A model generated the notes under the pieces. That model was not told the DNA's origin and made no database searches. It worked only from the letters and a program-made list of their open reading frames with translations. A stretch of 64,000 nt of DNA, taken from assembly GCA_905250115.1 (NCBI GenBank), contig CAJNOI010000030.1, positions 447,269 to 511,268 of the forward strand. The letters are read 5' to 3'. The position numbers and the translations under genes were made by a program. Shown piece by piece: positions 1-11,610 of the stretch. Each line of letters starts with the position of its first letter. Position 1 is the stretch's first letter. Origin of the DNA: Adineta steineri (lineage: Eukaryota; Rotifera; Eurotatoria; Adinetida; Adinetidae).

Positions 1-648
1 CCAACAGATACATTAATAGTTCAATTTCCTGATCAACCAAAAATTGGTGTGGATAAAATAAAAGATTATTTTAAAAAAATGCAAGAAGAAAGTATTCCAC
101 ATTCAATTCTTGTTGTACAAACTGGTTTAACACCAGCTGCACGTGATGTAAGCCTTCTTCTAATTTACATATAAATCTATCTTTTTTTCTCTCTCTTATA
201 GTTAATTAATGAATTACAAAATAAAAGTTTTTCATTTCAAGTATTTCTTGAAAGTGAATTATTAATCAATATTACTGAACATAATGTAACGTTAATTTTA
301 TTTAAAAATATTTATTTAATAAAATTTTATTTAGCTTGTTCCAAAACATGTTATATTAACACAAGAGGAAAAACAAGAATTATTAGCAAGATAGTAAGAA
401 ATTAGTTTTTTTCGTCTTGTGAAGTATATCTTTGAGAATATTTTTATTTAGTCGTCTAAAAGAAAGTCAGTTACCACGTATTCAATATGGTGATCCAGTT
501 GCTCGCTATTTTGGTTTGAAACGTGGCCAAGTAACGTGTTTGAATTTACTTATATTTTTTAGATTTAAAATTTTGTTTTTAGGTTGTTCGAATTACGCGC
601 ACATCTGAAACAGCTGGTCGTTATATTACATATCGCTTAGTCACTTAA
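1..648 (+). CDS. POLR2E: RNA polymerase subunit RPABC1/RPB5, 3' part (5' end outside window)
   Basis: Shared subunit of RNA polymerases I, II and III; it forms part of the lower jaw that contacts downstream DNA. Five exons are visible: <1-147, 202-285, 335-393, 452-530, 583-648, joined by GT-AG introns of about 50 bp that all keep frame. The joined protein covers the end of the N-terminal domain and the whole C-terminal assembly domain, with the hallmark stretches [27 protein letters not shown] and [12 protein letters not shown] close to the human C-terminus as I recall it. The stop is TAA at 646-648 and an AATAAA-type signal follows near 712. The first exon continues upstream of base 1. Family identity is essentially certain; exon borders are by eye. 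Confidence 0.96.
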
Positions 649-1582
649 ATGTACAACAACAAATAATTTGTTCATTTTTGTTGTTGTTGTTGTTATTGTT
701 GTAGGAAATTCAAATAAAAAAGAAGATTTATGTTAGTTTTTGTTTATCTATCTTGAATGAAATAATCATTTGTAACTGTTAATCAATAAGATTAAATATA
801 TACACAATGATTCTTGAAATAAAAACAATTGTTATTTACTGTCTTCAAAATTCTCATTTATAAATTGAAATAATTTCATTTCTTACTATAGATATGCACC
901 AGTTCCAGTCATGACTGGTAGACTGGGGTCATAAATCATCTGATCGTTCATTTATTTACAGACCAGTATTCTGCTCCTTTAGAATATGTTGTAATTAATC
1001 GATTTTCAGACTCTTAAAATTTTTCGACTCTCGCTCCTCTCAGAGGTATGTAGCAAATCAATTCAGCGAAAAAATAACTTTGATAGTATATATTAAGTTT
1101 CAAACTTCTGAAATATTATTTTCAAGTAACATTAAAAGTACTTAAGCGATAAAATTGTTGTTTTAGGTAAATTGATTGTTTTTCGATCCTTGAAGGGTAC
1201 CACAGGATTGAAAATCGATTAATCACTACATATTCTAAAAGAGAATAATATTCATCCAATAACGAATGAAAGATCAGATGGTGTTACATAGATATGCATA
1301 AGGCTTCGCATTAAATGAATTCTATGCATTTAAAGAAAGCCTAGACATATGCGCAATAACAAATATGTACACGCTTTGCTTCGTTCTTCTCTCACATAGA
1401 GGTGTAAGCCGTTCGCTTGGACGCGCGTCGGCTTCAGCAAAAATCAGCTGACGGCTGACACTTCTACTCTCATATGAGTAAATATCAAAACTAGGAAGTA
1501 GACTGATTAATATTGTTGTTGTCCGGACCACGACTACTAGTATTCTTTTTTTTTCGTTTTAGAAAAAATTGTTTTTTTACAA
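649..1582. other. Intergenic spacer, mostly non-coding
   Basis: No convincing gene. It holds a TTG-rich microsatellite-like run at about 677-704 just after POLR2E, the foldback element at 937-1280 (listed separately), and a locally GC-richer stretch at 1370-1480 containing short inverted words such as AGCCG/CGGCT and TCAGCTGA. A polypyrimidine tract ending in TTTTAG at 1562, 21 bp before the next ATG, could serve as a 5'-UTR or trans-splice acceptor. Confidence 0.6.
937..1280. mobile_element. Foldback / MITE-like element with 72-bp terminal inverted repeats
   Basis: Bases 937-1008 and the reverse complement of 1209-1280 align without a gap over 72 positions, with roughly 57 identities by eye. 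The best blocks are the outer CATCTGATC and the inner TTAGAATATG and ATTAATCGATTTTCA. The 200-bp interior has no ORF of note. Size, symmetry and lack of coding capacity fit a non-autonomous DNA transposon or foldback element. A clear target-site duplication was not recognised, so the exact ends are uncertain. Confidence 0.75.
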
Positions 1583-4306
1583 ATGTCTTCAAGCCAAATG
1601 AAACTATCAAAATTTGAATTAATACCAAATGAAGTTTTACTTGAAATATTTGAATATCTTTCACCATATAATATATTTCAAGCATTTTATTATCTTAATA
1701 GACGATATAATGATTTACTTATATCTCTACATGTTCGTATTGATTTATTAAATAAATATAAGAAGATTTTTGATTATTATAATTATTTTTTATTTCCTCT
1801 TGTACCTTATAATATTATTTCGTTTCGTTGTGAAGATATTTGTGATCGTTTAATTTATCAAATTCGTTTATCGGAATTTATTTCACTTAAATATTTAACT
1901 ATTTCCAATTTAAATATTGAAACACTTCAAATAATTATTCCACAATTAAGTAAATTACAAAAACTTATTTATTTAAATTTACAAACAAGAAATAATATTA
2001 ATATTGAAAATGAAATTATATTTCAACGACAATTACCTTTAATTCAAACATGTATTTTAAATTTAAATAAAAAAATTTCTTTTCAAAATGAACATTTTTA
2101 TCCAAATCTTAAAGATTTAATATTAAATCAATGTAATATCGAAGATTTAGGTTTATTTATTCAAAATTACACACCTCAACTTCAACATTTAACAGTTACA
2201 CTTATTGATGGAAAAATTCCAGAAGAAATAGATAAAATTCATCATCTGAAATCACTTATTATTAATAGTCATACAATACCATTTCATCGTTTAACAAATT
2301 CGATATTTAACTTGTTTCGAGATTTACAACGATTATCAATTAATGCAATGGGTATTGAGTATACGAATGGTATGTTTTTTAATTTCTTGTGTGTCCGCAG
2401 GGTCAAAAAAACATCGAAAACGGATTTTTCAAGGTATTTCAATGCGGGGAGTTCGAATCTGAGGTCTGTTGGGTGACCATGATCAGGGAAGAAGGCAAAG
2501 GTCAGAAAAACATCGAAGATCGATTTTTCAGTAAATGTGAGGAGCATGCATTTCTACGAGAAAGAGCTAAGCGAGTCCTCGGACGAACGTTACTTGTATT
2601 TTTTTTCATTTAGGTAAACAATGGCAAACACTTTTATCGAGTAAATTTCCTCAATTAAATTGTTTTCAACTTCGTATCATCTTTCCTCAAGAAGATACAC
2701 TAACATCAGATGATCGTATTCAATTACTTAAAACTTTTGAAACATCATATTTTCGTCATCATAAATGGTATTTTGCATTTATTTATTGTCCATCAATGAC
2801 AAATATTGAATTCTTTTCATTACCAATGATTAATAAGAAAATAGATGTGAATTTATATAATACAAGTATTGAAACAACAATGAATGATGAACATACTTTT
2901 AAAAATATTAAAGAACTTTCTTTAATTTTAACAACTCCAAATGAAACCTCATCACCCTTATTCGATTCATGTTTTTTTAATGTTGAAAATCTCAAACTTA
3001 TATCAGAATTTCGAGAATATCAGCCATTTCCAAAAAATTTATATGTTGATATTTCTCGTCTTATAAAATTTTCTCATATAAAATCAATGGAATTGATTGG
3101 AATGCATTTTCCATCAACAATTCTTATTTTACTTGATTATATGCCAAATCTTCATTCAATTACAATTACATTAAATCATCTAATTAAAATGACCAAAACA
3201 TTAACGGATAATAAAATTTGTCAACATCTAACAAAATTAATTAAACATTTAACAATTACGTAAGAAAACTTTTCTTATTTAATAATCATATGATTCTACT
3301 AGAAATCTTAGATTCTAATTTATTGGAAACAAAGGGCTAGGGTTTTATCTAAGTTTCGTTACTAGGATGCGTGAATCGAATTTTAAGGTGGGCGGCGCCC
3401 ACCCGCTGGATAAAATACTGCAAAGGATTCAAAGGAAATGATTGAACAGTTGTATGAAAGATTTTCTCGGAGATATATCTATAGGTAGAAGTGCCAGTAT
3501 CGTATAGTAAAACGTTTCGTTAGTGGTCTAAGATTATGCCAGGATTGTTGGATGTAAAATCATCAAACTAAAGATGAAAGTTAGCTAACTTGTCATTCAA
3601 TTTATTTATTTTTGTAGGGTTCTGTAAATGCTTACAGTTTTCGAATTCAATTAAGTTTATTGAAATTTTCTTACAGAGACGGTAATAAAATCGTGTAACA
3701 TTAAAGTTGTTTCTTATATTCGCTTCAATCGAAAAGAAAAAGAATCTTCCAAGTATGCCATAATTTCACACAAATGAATAAAGAACCAGCATTTTGAGGT
3801 ATACACTCAATGCTATCAGATCACACTTATCGAGATTGTAAAATTACGTTTTTTGAATAAAATCGAGGATGAATGAGATGACGTACTCTTTTCTCCGTGG
3901 AAGATTGACGATAGATATTTATTTGTATTTTTCGATGCTTACATTATCCAATATAGAGATTAAATATTCCCAACTAAAAATCTGTACCTTATCTTTGTAA
4001 CACATATTTAGATCAATTGATAATGTGAAAGACTTGCTTTTCTTCGAACGATTACCAATTGTTTTCATTCATCTTGATTCATTATCATTATCACTTGAAA
4101 ATGTTCAAGATTTGTATATACTAACGACATTACTTCTTTCGAAAATGGCTCGTATATTAAAAACAATGAATATATTCATTAGAACACCCAGTAAAAATAC
4201 TATTCTAGATCAATTTATGTTATGGCTTTTTGATTATATACATCAACGTGATCTCGATTATGTTGATGTTAAATTAACTGATTATCAATTGTATTTTTGT
4301 TTTTAA
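1583..4306 (+). CDS. F-box protein with leucine-rich region
   Basis: Probable substrate receptor of an SCF ubiquitin ligase. Exons 1583-2369, 2614-3259 and 4012-4306 join in frame to 575 codons. Residues about 10-50 form an F-box (IPNEVLLEIFEYLSPYNIFQ followed by an NRR). The rest is rich in Leu, Ile and Asn with irregular LRR-like units, e.g. LQHLTVTLIDGKIPEEI, typical of the highly variable bdelloid F-box families. ATG 1583 is the first in frame and follows a pyrimidine-rich AG. Intron 1 (2370-2613) contains a copy of a dispersed repeat with its own CAG acceptor at 2400; retention would end the protein at 2476. Intron 2 (3260-4011) is unusually long and carries a GC-rich palindrome. The substrate is unknown. 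Confidence 0.82.
2389..2599 (+). repeat. Dispersed repeat copy 1, truncated, inside an intron
   Basis: Same family as 30087-30330 and 57109-57360 but in the opposite orientation. It starts at TGTGTCCGCAGGGTCAAAAA, includes GAGTTCGAATCTGAGG, and ends with CTACGAGAAAGAGCTAAGCG and CGTTACTTGT. It lacks the outer arm carrying the second inverted repeat. It also has an internal near-duplication (GGTC, then AAAAACATCGAA) at about 2401-2435 and 2502-2533. Confidence 0.85.
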
Positions 4307-4584
4307 TTCAATAAATATTTTTATAAAGCTTTTCCATTATTCATTTGAAATTATTGATAATGCGCTATACTAGTAACATAAATAGTCATCGAATTGTTTT
4401 ATCAAACCTTATCGAGATGTTTTTTTTCCTTGAGTCAGTCTATGTATAATTTTAATATTTTATTTATAAGAATATAAACACAAAATGTATAACAATAATA
4501 TGTTACTATAAAATACAAAATAATGTTTTCTCGAAAAATATTAAATAATTTATATCGTGAATAAATTTAACTGTATATCTGTTA
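4307..4584. other. Convergent 3' spacer between two F-box genes
   Basis: 278 bp between the stop codons of the plus-strand F-box gene and the minus-strand F-box/LRR gene. AT-rich with no ORF. An AATAAA-like hexamer lies just after the plus-strand stop (near 4308). Confidence 0.6.
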
Positions 4585-5816
4585 TTAAAATCTCACTCTT
4601 AACGGATTTTTTTTAATTTCTTTATTGAAATAGAATAATCCTTCAGTTTCAAGTCCATTGTACTTTATATTCAACAGCGTCAATGTCTATATCAAATGAT
4701 ATATATATGTGAGATAGATAAATAATGAAGCAGTCTTACTGTGTTATTTTTTAATACTTTTGCGAGAGACTTTGCTCCTTCATGACCAATATAATTCAAG
4801 GATAGATCCAATGTAGTTAAATTCTATACAAAATAATATAATGAATATGAGATAAATAAATAGAGAATTAATCTTACTCGATTATATTTTAATACCTTCG
4901 CTAGATATTGTGCTCCATTGGAATCAATCTTATTTATAGAAAGATTTAGTGTAGTCAATGTCTGTAATGAATAATAGGAATATATGTCAAATAGATAGAT
5001 AGATCAAGATTTAATTTTACATTGTTACGTTTTAATGCGTCAGCTATATGTACTATTCCTTCTGAACTGATTAAATTTGAGGAAATATTCAGTATGTTAA
5101 GTGTCTACATCGGAGAATATAGATATATAGGTAATTAGATAGACGAATTTACTTTATTATGTTGTAATGCAATAGCTAAATATTGTGCACCTTGATTACC
5201 GATCTGATTATTGTACAAGTTCAGTTTAGTAAGTGACTGTATGAATTAATATAATATAGACTATTATGAAGTTAATCTTACTGTTTCATTGTACAATGCT
5301 TTGGCGAGATATTGTACATCTGGACTGCAGATTTGTTGATAATTAATGATTAGAGAAGTAAGTGTCTATATATGACAAGACTAATATAGAAAAGATCAAT
5401 AAGAAGAATATAAGACTTACAGTATTATATTGTAATGCAGAAGCTAGATATTTAATACCGTTAGAATTAATTGTCTCAGATGATAGATCTAATTCATTGA
5501 GTGTCTATTTAAAATTATTATTGATTAAAAAAAACTGAAGATTCCATTAAATAAACATAGTTTGTATCTATTGAGTCTGATGACTATTCGAACTAATGCA
5601 TAACTAATCGAATATATATTACTGTACTTCCGCATAGAATCGAGAGATAGAATAGAAAGTTACCTGATATCGATGATATGTGTCGACAATTGCATTGACA
5701 CGTTTGGAAACATTTCGCATTGAGAATAGAATTTGTATTACTTCAAGATGATCAAGAATATGATAAACAATTTCTACTGGTAATGTAAGAAAACATAATT
5801 TCAAATTGCTTGACAT
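4585..5816 (-). CDS. F-box / RI-type leucine-rich-repeat protein
   Basis: Minus-strand gene of eight exons: 5664-5816, 5421-5504, 5282-5365, 5153-5236, 5021-5104, 4878-4961, 4740-4823 and 4585-4686 (stop). The joined protein is 252 aa. Residues about 8-50 are an F-box (LTLPVEIVYHILDHLEVIQI then RNVSKRV). Each of the next six exons is exactly 84 bp, phase 0, and encodes one 28-residue LRR of the ribonuclease-inhibitor/NLRC3 type with the pattern LxxLxLxxNxIxxxGAxxLAxALxxN. The last exon adds a seventh, degenerate repeat and the stop. Introns between LRR exons are 45-59 bp, so each repeat is a cassette that can be gained or lost without breaking frame. Probable SCF adaptor; the target is unknown. 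It is convergent with the previous F-box gene. Confidence 0.9.
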
Positions 5817-6942
5817 CGATATAATTTCTTAAGCTACAATTTTTTGGTTTACGTTTTCGTTATATGTAAATTTATGTTTGTTTCTTATCAAAATATTTCT
5901 CGAGATGGTGCAATTATATGCTTGTATAACAGAACTATTAAATGACAATTATATGATTAATAATAATATTAAATGAATATTTAGGGATAGTAGTGCTATA
6001 ATTTATCTTCCATTTTACGAAATTTTAATATCGGTCAATAGATAGTATAATTTTAAATTATATGTATAATCAATATATTGCTATTTTGCAAAGATATCGC
6101 CAGCATACGGTAGTTTTGCTATTACAGTTGATAAAAAACAACGATTGATCGATACCTGAGTAGCAAAAGCTGATTTTATTGATAAATAAAATAAGATTAT
6201 CTGAGTCCTTCTTAATAAATTTGCAGCATTTTAAGCTTTAGTATTTAGATCAAATTACAATAGTTGTAAAATTCATATTTAACTTTTCAATTTCTACCAT
6301 TTAAATAACAGTTTCGATCGGACTTATTCATATATGTACATGATTATATTTTAGTTAAAGAGATAAGCTGAAACTGGAACACATTACAACATTTGCTGAA
6401 ATTTTAATGAATGTTATGATAGTCAGTGTAATTGATGAAAGGCTTTATAAATATTTTAGAACATTATAACCCCTCACAGTAGAAAAGGTGGTACAAAAAA
6501 ATGAATGCTTATTCAACCATTATCTAAAAAAGTATTCTTTTTGTGATAATTTGTTAACCAATCGAAATAATGGAGAAAAACAAATATAATACTAAAATAA
6601 TATATAAGTATACCAGACATGTTTCGCGAGCTTACGATGAATAAGAAAAAACAAAACGCATTTATTATTTACAAAGGTAAAACATAACAGTCGATGATTA
6701 GTCGTGATATATATTTCATTTTATATTATTATTATTGCTTTACATTATTGTCTGTACAAAAATAAAATAAGTTTTTTTTATAGAACACGCAATTGCGTCT
6801 GTTGAATATAATTACTTCATATGAATATCATTTCAATCTAAACTGATAATATATTTTGACTATTGTAATCTCATGATTTTGATTTAATTGATATTATTTT
6901 TTTTTATTTTAATGCAATAGAATTCTTTTACGCGCTTGTCAA
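5817..6942. other. Intergenic region, nothing recognised
   Basis: About 1.1 kb of AT-rich DNA between the divergent F-box/LRR gene (start 5816) and the orphan ORF at 6943. No ORF over 60 codons, no repeat shared with other parts of the window and no RNA gene were seen. Confidence 0.5.
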
Positions 6943-7440
6943 ATGAATTATTTCCATTTTCTTTATTTTTTTTGTCTTACAACTCGAATGAATCCGTTCG
7001 TTTTGTCACGAAATATTTTCAATAATTATTGTTCAGAATATACCAATCTTAATTCATCTTCTTCTTTAACTAATAATAATAATTATAATGATCAATTAAC
7101 GAGAACTATTAACTACCCTTCGAAGTATCCAGTTCAAAAGACTTATTGCAGAAATGAAAACTATAATAAAGCAGTAGATATATTAAATCAACGATATGAA
7201 TATTTTTTAAAAACACTTGATCGTTTACAAATATCGCTTAAACAGTCAACAGAAAATCATAATATAAATTCAATCAGCAATAGGAATATAGATACTTTAA
7301 CAGTATCATCAATTTCAAGTAAACGAAGCAATAAAAAACATTTGTATAAAATGAGTAAGCGACGAATGCCTAAAGTACTTATTACAGTTTCATGTGCTGA
7401 ACATCGTACACATCAACAACCCAATATCAAAATGTACTAA
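6943..7440 (+). CDS. Hypothetical protein, low complexity with a short coiled coil
   Basis: An intact 165-codon single-exon ORF that I do not recognise. A second in-frame ATG at 6988 may be the real start. It would remove a hydrophobic N-terminal stretch (FHFLYFFCLTT) that otherwise resembles a weak signal anchor. The middle is Ser/Asn-rich (LNSSSSLTNNNNYN). Residues about 80-105 form one amphipathic helix with heptad-like spacing (YEYFLKTLDRLQISLKQ). The C-terminus is basic (KRSNKKHLYKMSKRR). A faint likeness to the N-terminal part of AIMP2 (helix after a short basic lead) is not enough for a name. It could be a rapidly evolving gene or a chance ORF. Confidence 0.45.
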   Translation: MNYFHFLYFFCLTTRMNPFVLSRNIFNNYCSEYTNLNSSSSLTNNNNYNDQLTRTINYPSKYPVQKTYCRNENYNKAVDILNQRYEYFLKTLDRLQISLKQSTENHNINSISNRNIDTLTVSSISSKRSNKKHLYKMSKRRMPKVLITVSCAEHRTHQQPNIKMY

Positions 7441-9358
7441 TAAATATATGATATTTTCTTCAAATACAACAGTGACGGTATGCACTTATCAAGTATCATC
7501 CTATTACAGTTTCTGAATTAGATGATTTAGAAATCGAAAGTTTATTGTAGAAGTGTAGAGTTGTTCTTTCTCAATATCGATGATCTCGTCTTCTCCTATT
7601 CTAAGAACATTATGAAAATATAATTAATTTGAATCTAAAAGTTCTATTTGTTATTCTTTTATTTTTCAGTAGAAATAAAGCATTGTTTGTGTTTGGAGCA
7701 CCAAGAATAATTCATTTATTATTTAATATAAGAAAAATCTATCTGTTCATATCTACTTAGAACTCTATGAAATGTCGATGATAGTAATGAGTATTATTCA
7801 TTGTCGACATCAAGTTCATAGTATAGACGTGTTTTTGAATGATAAATCGTATTCCAATTTCAAAAGTGGTTTTGTGAGAGAAAAGTACTTTTGAATAGTT
7901 ATCTATTTCCTTATACATCGTGTCTACATTGATGAGATTGAGAGTAAATAATGTTAGGTAAAGACTGACTCTGCTTATTTTATCTGAACAGAATCTTTGA
8001 ATGTTAATACCAATGTACAGACGGCTCTCTATTGAAGTAAAATTTTAGAACAAAAATCAATTGAAATTTGTTTTTTTTATTTTGATTAATATACTCTAAC
8101 CGGAATAATGTTGAAAACAAAAATGAAAAATTCTTATTTTCTCTAATCAATAAACACGAGTAGAAGACCAATGACAACAGGTTTCTATTTCTGCCAATTG
8201 ACTTATTAATTAATAAACAGACTATTTAAGAATATTAATCGGTGTGAGAATGACTGGGAAATTTAAATCTCATATACGAAACTTGCGAAAGCATTTATTT
8301 TATATTCAGTGATATTAAACCTAACTCTTGATTCTTCTGTGATATTTAATCATTTCTATAAAAACTATTTACTAAAACAATTCTACAGAAACTAGATAGA
8401 TAGTAATACTGTTCAAGCATTGTTTGAAGTTTCTAAAATGATCTCGACATTCAAAATTGATTGTCGTGTATTAAATATGAAAAGGAATCATTTATTTGCT
8501 TTACTTTTTCTTACAACTTCATATGTATTTTCGCCAACTATAATAACACAGGATTATTGTAAAATGTATGTGACAAATTAACGTAATATCATAGTCTAAA
8601 CCCCTCTATATAGTTACCAAAAGCTATTTTTATACATATGTAATTACATAATTGCAACAGCAAATTTTCTATAAGTATGTTCGCGAAAATCTTATTAGCA
8701 AAATTCGAGAATTCGAAAAACATTAGTCCACTTTTTTATCCATCAAATGGATATCAATAAAAATAAAAAAAGAAGAAAGTAAATAGTTTTTTCAAATATA
8801 TCATAAGAAATATACGTGATATTTAAGATACTTTAAAAACAAAAATATGTATCTTGTCAACATAGAAAGGTACAAAGAAAAGAAAAGACAGTATCAATGA
8901 TAAACAATGTAGTCCTTCAATCGAATGTGTTTTGTTCGTTTTTACGAAAAATGTAACTAAATTTATTTAAAAATATGTATTAAGTTTTACAAAAATGAAT
9001 TCAATTTGAAAAAAATAAGCACTCGATCATCTAATAACATAACCATTCAGTTAACTTGAACATGATTATTTATGAATATCTGCATACATTTTTTACAATA
9101 AAACGAATAACCATCTTTTTGAAGATGATACATGCGAAGACAGTGTATTCATTCTTAATCCACCTACTCATATTCATACCTATATCGTTAAAATTGACTT
9201 CTTACGATAATAAAAAGCTTGTATGATTCATTTTCATTCTTATCTATAATAAAATATTGACTGATATCTTGATTTTTTAAACTGTTTCTATACAAAAGAT
9301 ATTCAAATATTATAAAAGTAACCTATATTTAAGTAAAATCTTATCACAACAAGATATT
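7441..9358. other. Intergenic region, no supported gene
   Basis: About 1.9 kb of AT-rich sequence. The only coding hint is a 33-codon ORF at 8477-8578 with a signal-peptide-like start (MKRNHLFALLFLTTSY) and a possible GTATGT donor in its tail. It could be a first exon of a secreted protein, but no following exon was found. Confidence 0.4.
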
Positions 9359-9600
9359 TACTCATCTACTTTTTTATGGTCGACTATATTCCAATCATTA
9401 GGATGTCAATCGATCGGTAACTTGTATGAAAAGTAAAGACGTGGGAAGAAATAGGTGTATTGTTACGCTTGATCGCACAATGCATGTTACTTATGAGAAT
9501 AAAAAAAAGTAATAGAGGGAAAGAAAATTATATTGCTCACTCTACCTTATTTTATTATCCGATAGATACCGAAAGAAACAACATCACCATCGAAAACAAT
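9359..9600 (+). promoter_or_regulatory. Promoter/5'-UTR block shared by the LITAF paralogues, copy A
   Basis: The 242 bp before the first LITAF ATG are nearly repeated before the second (about 12004-12244). In the 126-bp core 9365-9490 versus 12010-12135 I count four mismatches and no indel. A further block starting GCTCACTCTACCTTATTTTA reaches almost to the ATG. The flanking introns show no such conservation, so the block is either under constraint or recently homogenised. Confidence 0.75.
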
Positions 9601-11178
9601 ATGACAGACTCAAAATACGAAAAACTCATCGAATATCCTCTTCGTGATATTGTTGAAGTGCCATCAAGCTATGGTAAGAATTAATTTTACTAAACTTTGT
9701 ATATTCATTATTTATCTGTTTACAAATATTACAAAAAATATTAGCTATCACATGATATCGATATACAGCTGGTGATGACTGATTTGTTTTTTCTTGAAGA
9801 TATCATGATAGTATAAAACATAAAGTCAATCGAAATATTTTTCACTGATAAAGATGAGATTATTAACCATTTATAGTGAATAAGAAAGATTGGTTGATAA
9901 TTATCAGAATTAGCACTTTCGAAAACATTAAGATTGTTTGAATCATAAACAAATTAAAATAAAATATTAAAAATACTGAAAAGGAAGCATTCTCTTAAGA
10001 CTTTTTCTTTGAGGTATCGAATTTTCCAAAGTAGTTTTCATTCAAATGCTGCCGAAGAATTTATCGAATATCTTGTAGTTCTTAATAAAACCGAAAAAAT
10101 TTGTTTTTTGTAATCATTTTCATACTTCATATGATTCAAATAATTTGAATATTTAGAAAGACTTCGTTGCCAACTTTTTATCAACATAACTACTGTATAG
10201 CCCTAACGATGACGCTTTTCGCAAAAAATCTTCTTTAAAAAAAATAACTACTCTTTATTTGACAATTACATTCGATGGGCTTTAAAGAGAACTGATAAAC
10301 TACACAACTCTTCGAAAGGTCTTCTTCTTAGATATAGATAGATGATTAGAAAGCATTCAGAGTACCATATTATTATATAATTAATTGCTTTCTTAAAGGT
10401 TTAGTAATGCATTACGAACTTTGAACTAAATTGAGTACTGATAAAGGCCAATCTTTTTGGTGGTTCTGTTCATGAACTTGATTTATAGATATTCTTCCTA
10501 AACTATTTCTTTCCAGAGAATTAAAACAATTACATTTTCAAAGATTTAACTTTACAAAATATTAATATTTCAACAATTTGTAACAAAAACTGTCAAGCTT
10601 CTTTTTTGTATTCGAACAAAAACTGAAGTCAAAATTAAGAAAAGAATATAACTGTAAAATCATAAATTTATCTAAATATTGTCTCTTTATATATATAAAG
10701 TACGATACATAGAGTGTCTACATAATTCGAATAAGATAGGCAACAATTTTTCTGTTTATAGTATTTATATCTCTGAAGTTTTTGTTAATCTTCTATATTG
10801 AATATTTAGGTGCTGTTAAATCGGATTCTTCAACATCGGGTCAACAAAAAGAACTAAAACAAACTATATTGATTAGTGCTTTACAGGAATTTCAACATAT
10901 TCCTATTGAATGTAGATGTTCGAACTGTCAACAACGTATTGTAACACGTATAGAAAAGAAAAATGGTGCATTGACATGGCTCACCTGTGCAGGTGCCATA
11001 TTTCTTGGATGTTGGGCTGGATGCTGTTTAATTCCATTTTGTGTCAAATATCTTAAGGTACGATCAAAATTTTCTTTATATATATATCTTTCTTATTTAT
11101 TCTGATTAAACTACATAGAATACAATACATTATTGTCCGAATTGTGGAAAAATGTTGGCAGAAGCTAAACGAATCTAA
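9601..11178 (+). CDS. LITAF-domain protein, paralogue A
   Basis: Small membrane-associated zinc-domain protein of the LITAF/CDIP family, which acts on late endosomes and lysosomes. Exons 9601-9673, 10810-11057 and 11119-11178 give 126 aa. The LITAF domain spans about residues 58-126: a first knuckle CSNC, a hydrophobic Gly/Cys-rich half-helix (IFLGCWAGCCLIPFCVKYLK) that dips into the membrane, and a closing HYCPNC knuckle on the last exon. All zinc ligands are present. The N-terminal tail is short. Where paralogue B has PPKY across the exon 1-2 junction, this one has PSSY, so the NEDD4-type PPxY motif is absent. Intron positions and phases match paralogue B; intron 1 is 1.1 kb and unrelated in sequence. 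Confidence 0.9.
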
Positions 11179-11276
11179 TATGAATATAAACATGGTTACG
11201 GTGATTGATTTTGATTTGATGTCTAATTACCAAAGACACTATGATTTTCTTTTTTTGCTATTATTTCTCTCTCTCT

Positions 11277-11610
11277 CTCTTGTGCTATTGTCGTTAGTCT
11301 CTTTATTATATATGTTTGTTTTTTTTATTTCTCAATCTTAGAATATGAAAGTCAACATCTTTCTCATGTCTTGTTCATACATATACTACTACTACTAGAA
11401 TCAACTAATACTCTTAGTTTTCTCTTACCAATTAAGCTTTCAATAACAATATAACATTTATTTATTTATTCTTTTAATACTTTTCTCTTTCTAAATATCA
11501 ATAATATTAAAATAATTACAAGAGAGAAAAGCTATGAATGATATATATATGTGATTGTAATAAGTTTTAGACTTTGATACGTACCGATCAATGACGTAAA
11601 CATATAAAAT
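11277..11610 (+). repeat. Downstream block shared by LITAF paralogues, copy A
   Basis: From CTCTTGTGCTATTGTCGTTA to about 11610 this 3' flank is repeated, at well over 90% identity by eye, at about 13557-13860 after paralogue B. Shared details include TACTACTACTACTAGAATCA and ACAAGAGAGAAAAGCTATGA. It probably covers the 3' UTR/terminator of the duplicated unit. Confidence 0.8.

Noticed and set aside
2440..2460. tRNA gene at the GTTCGAATC word of the dispersed repeat
   Set aside because: No acceptor stem, anticodon arm or paired T-stem can be drawn around it; only the B-box-like word is present in all copies.
4585..5504. Regularly spaced direct repeats that could suggest a CRISPR-like or satellite array
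   Set aside because: The spacing is 84-bp LRR-coding exons plus short introns, with protein-level conservation.
8477..8578. 33-codon ORF with signal-peptide-like start
   Set aside because: Too short, and no downstream exon or dibasic processing sites to support a gene.
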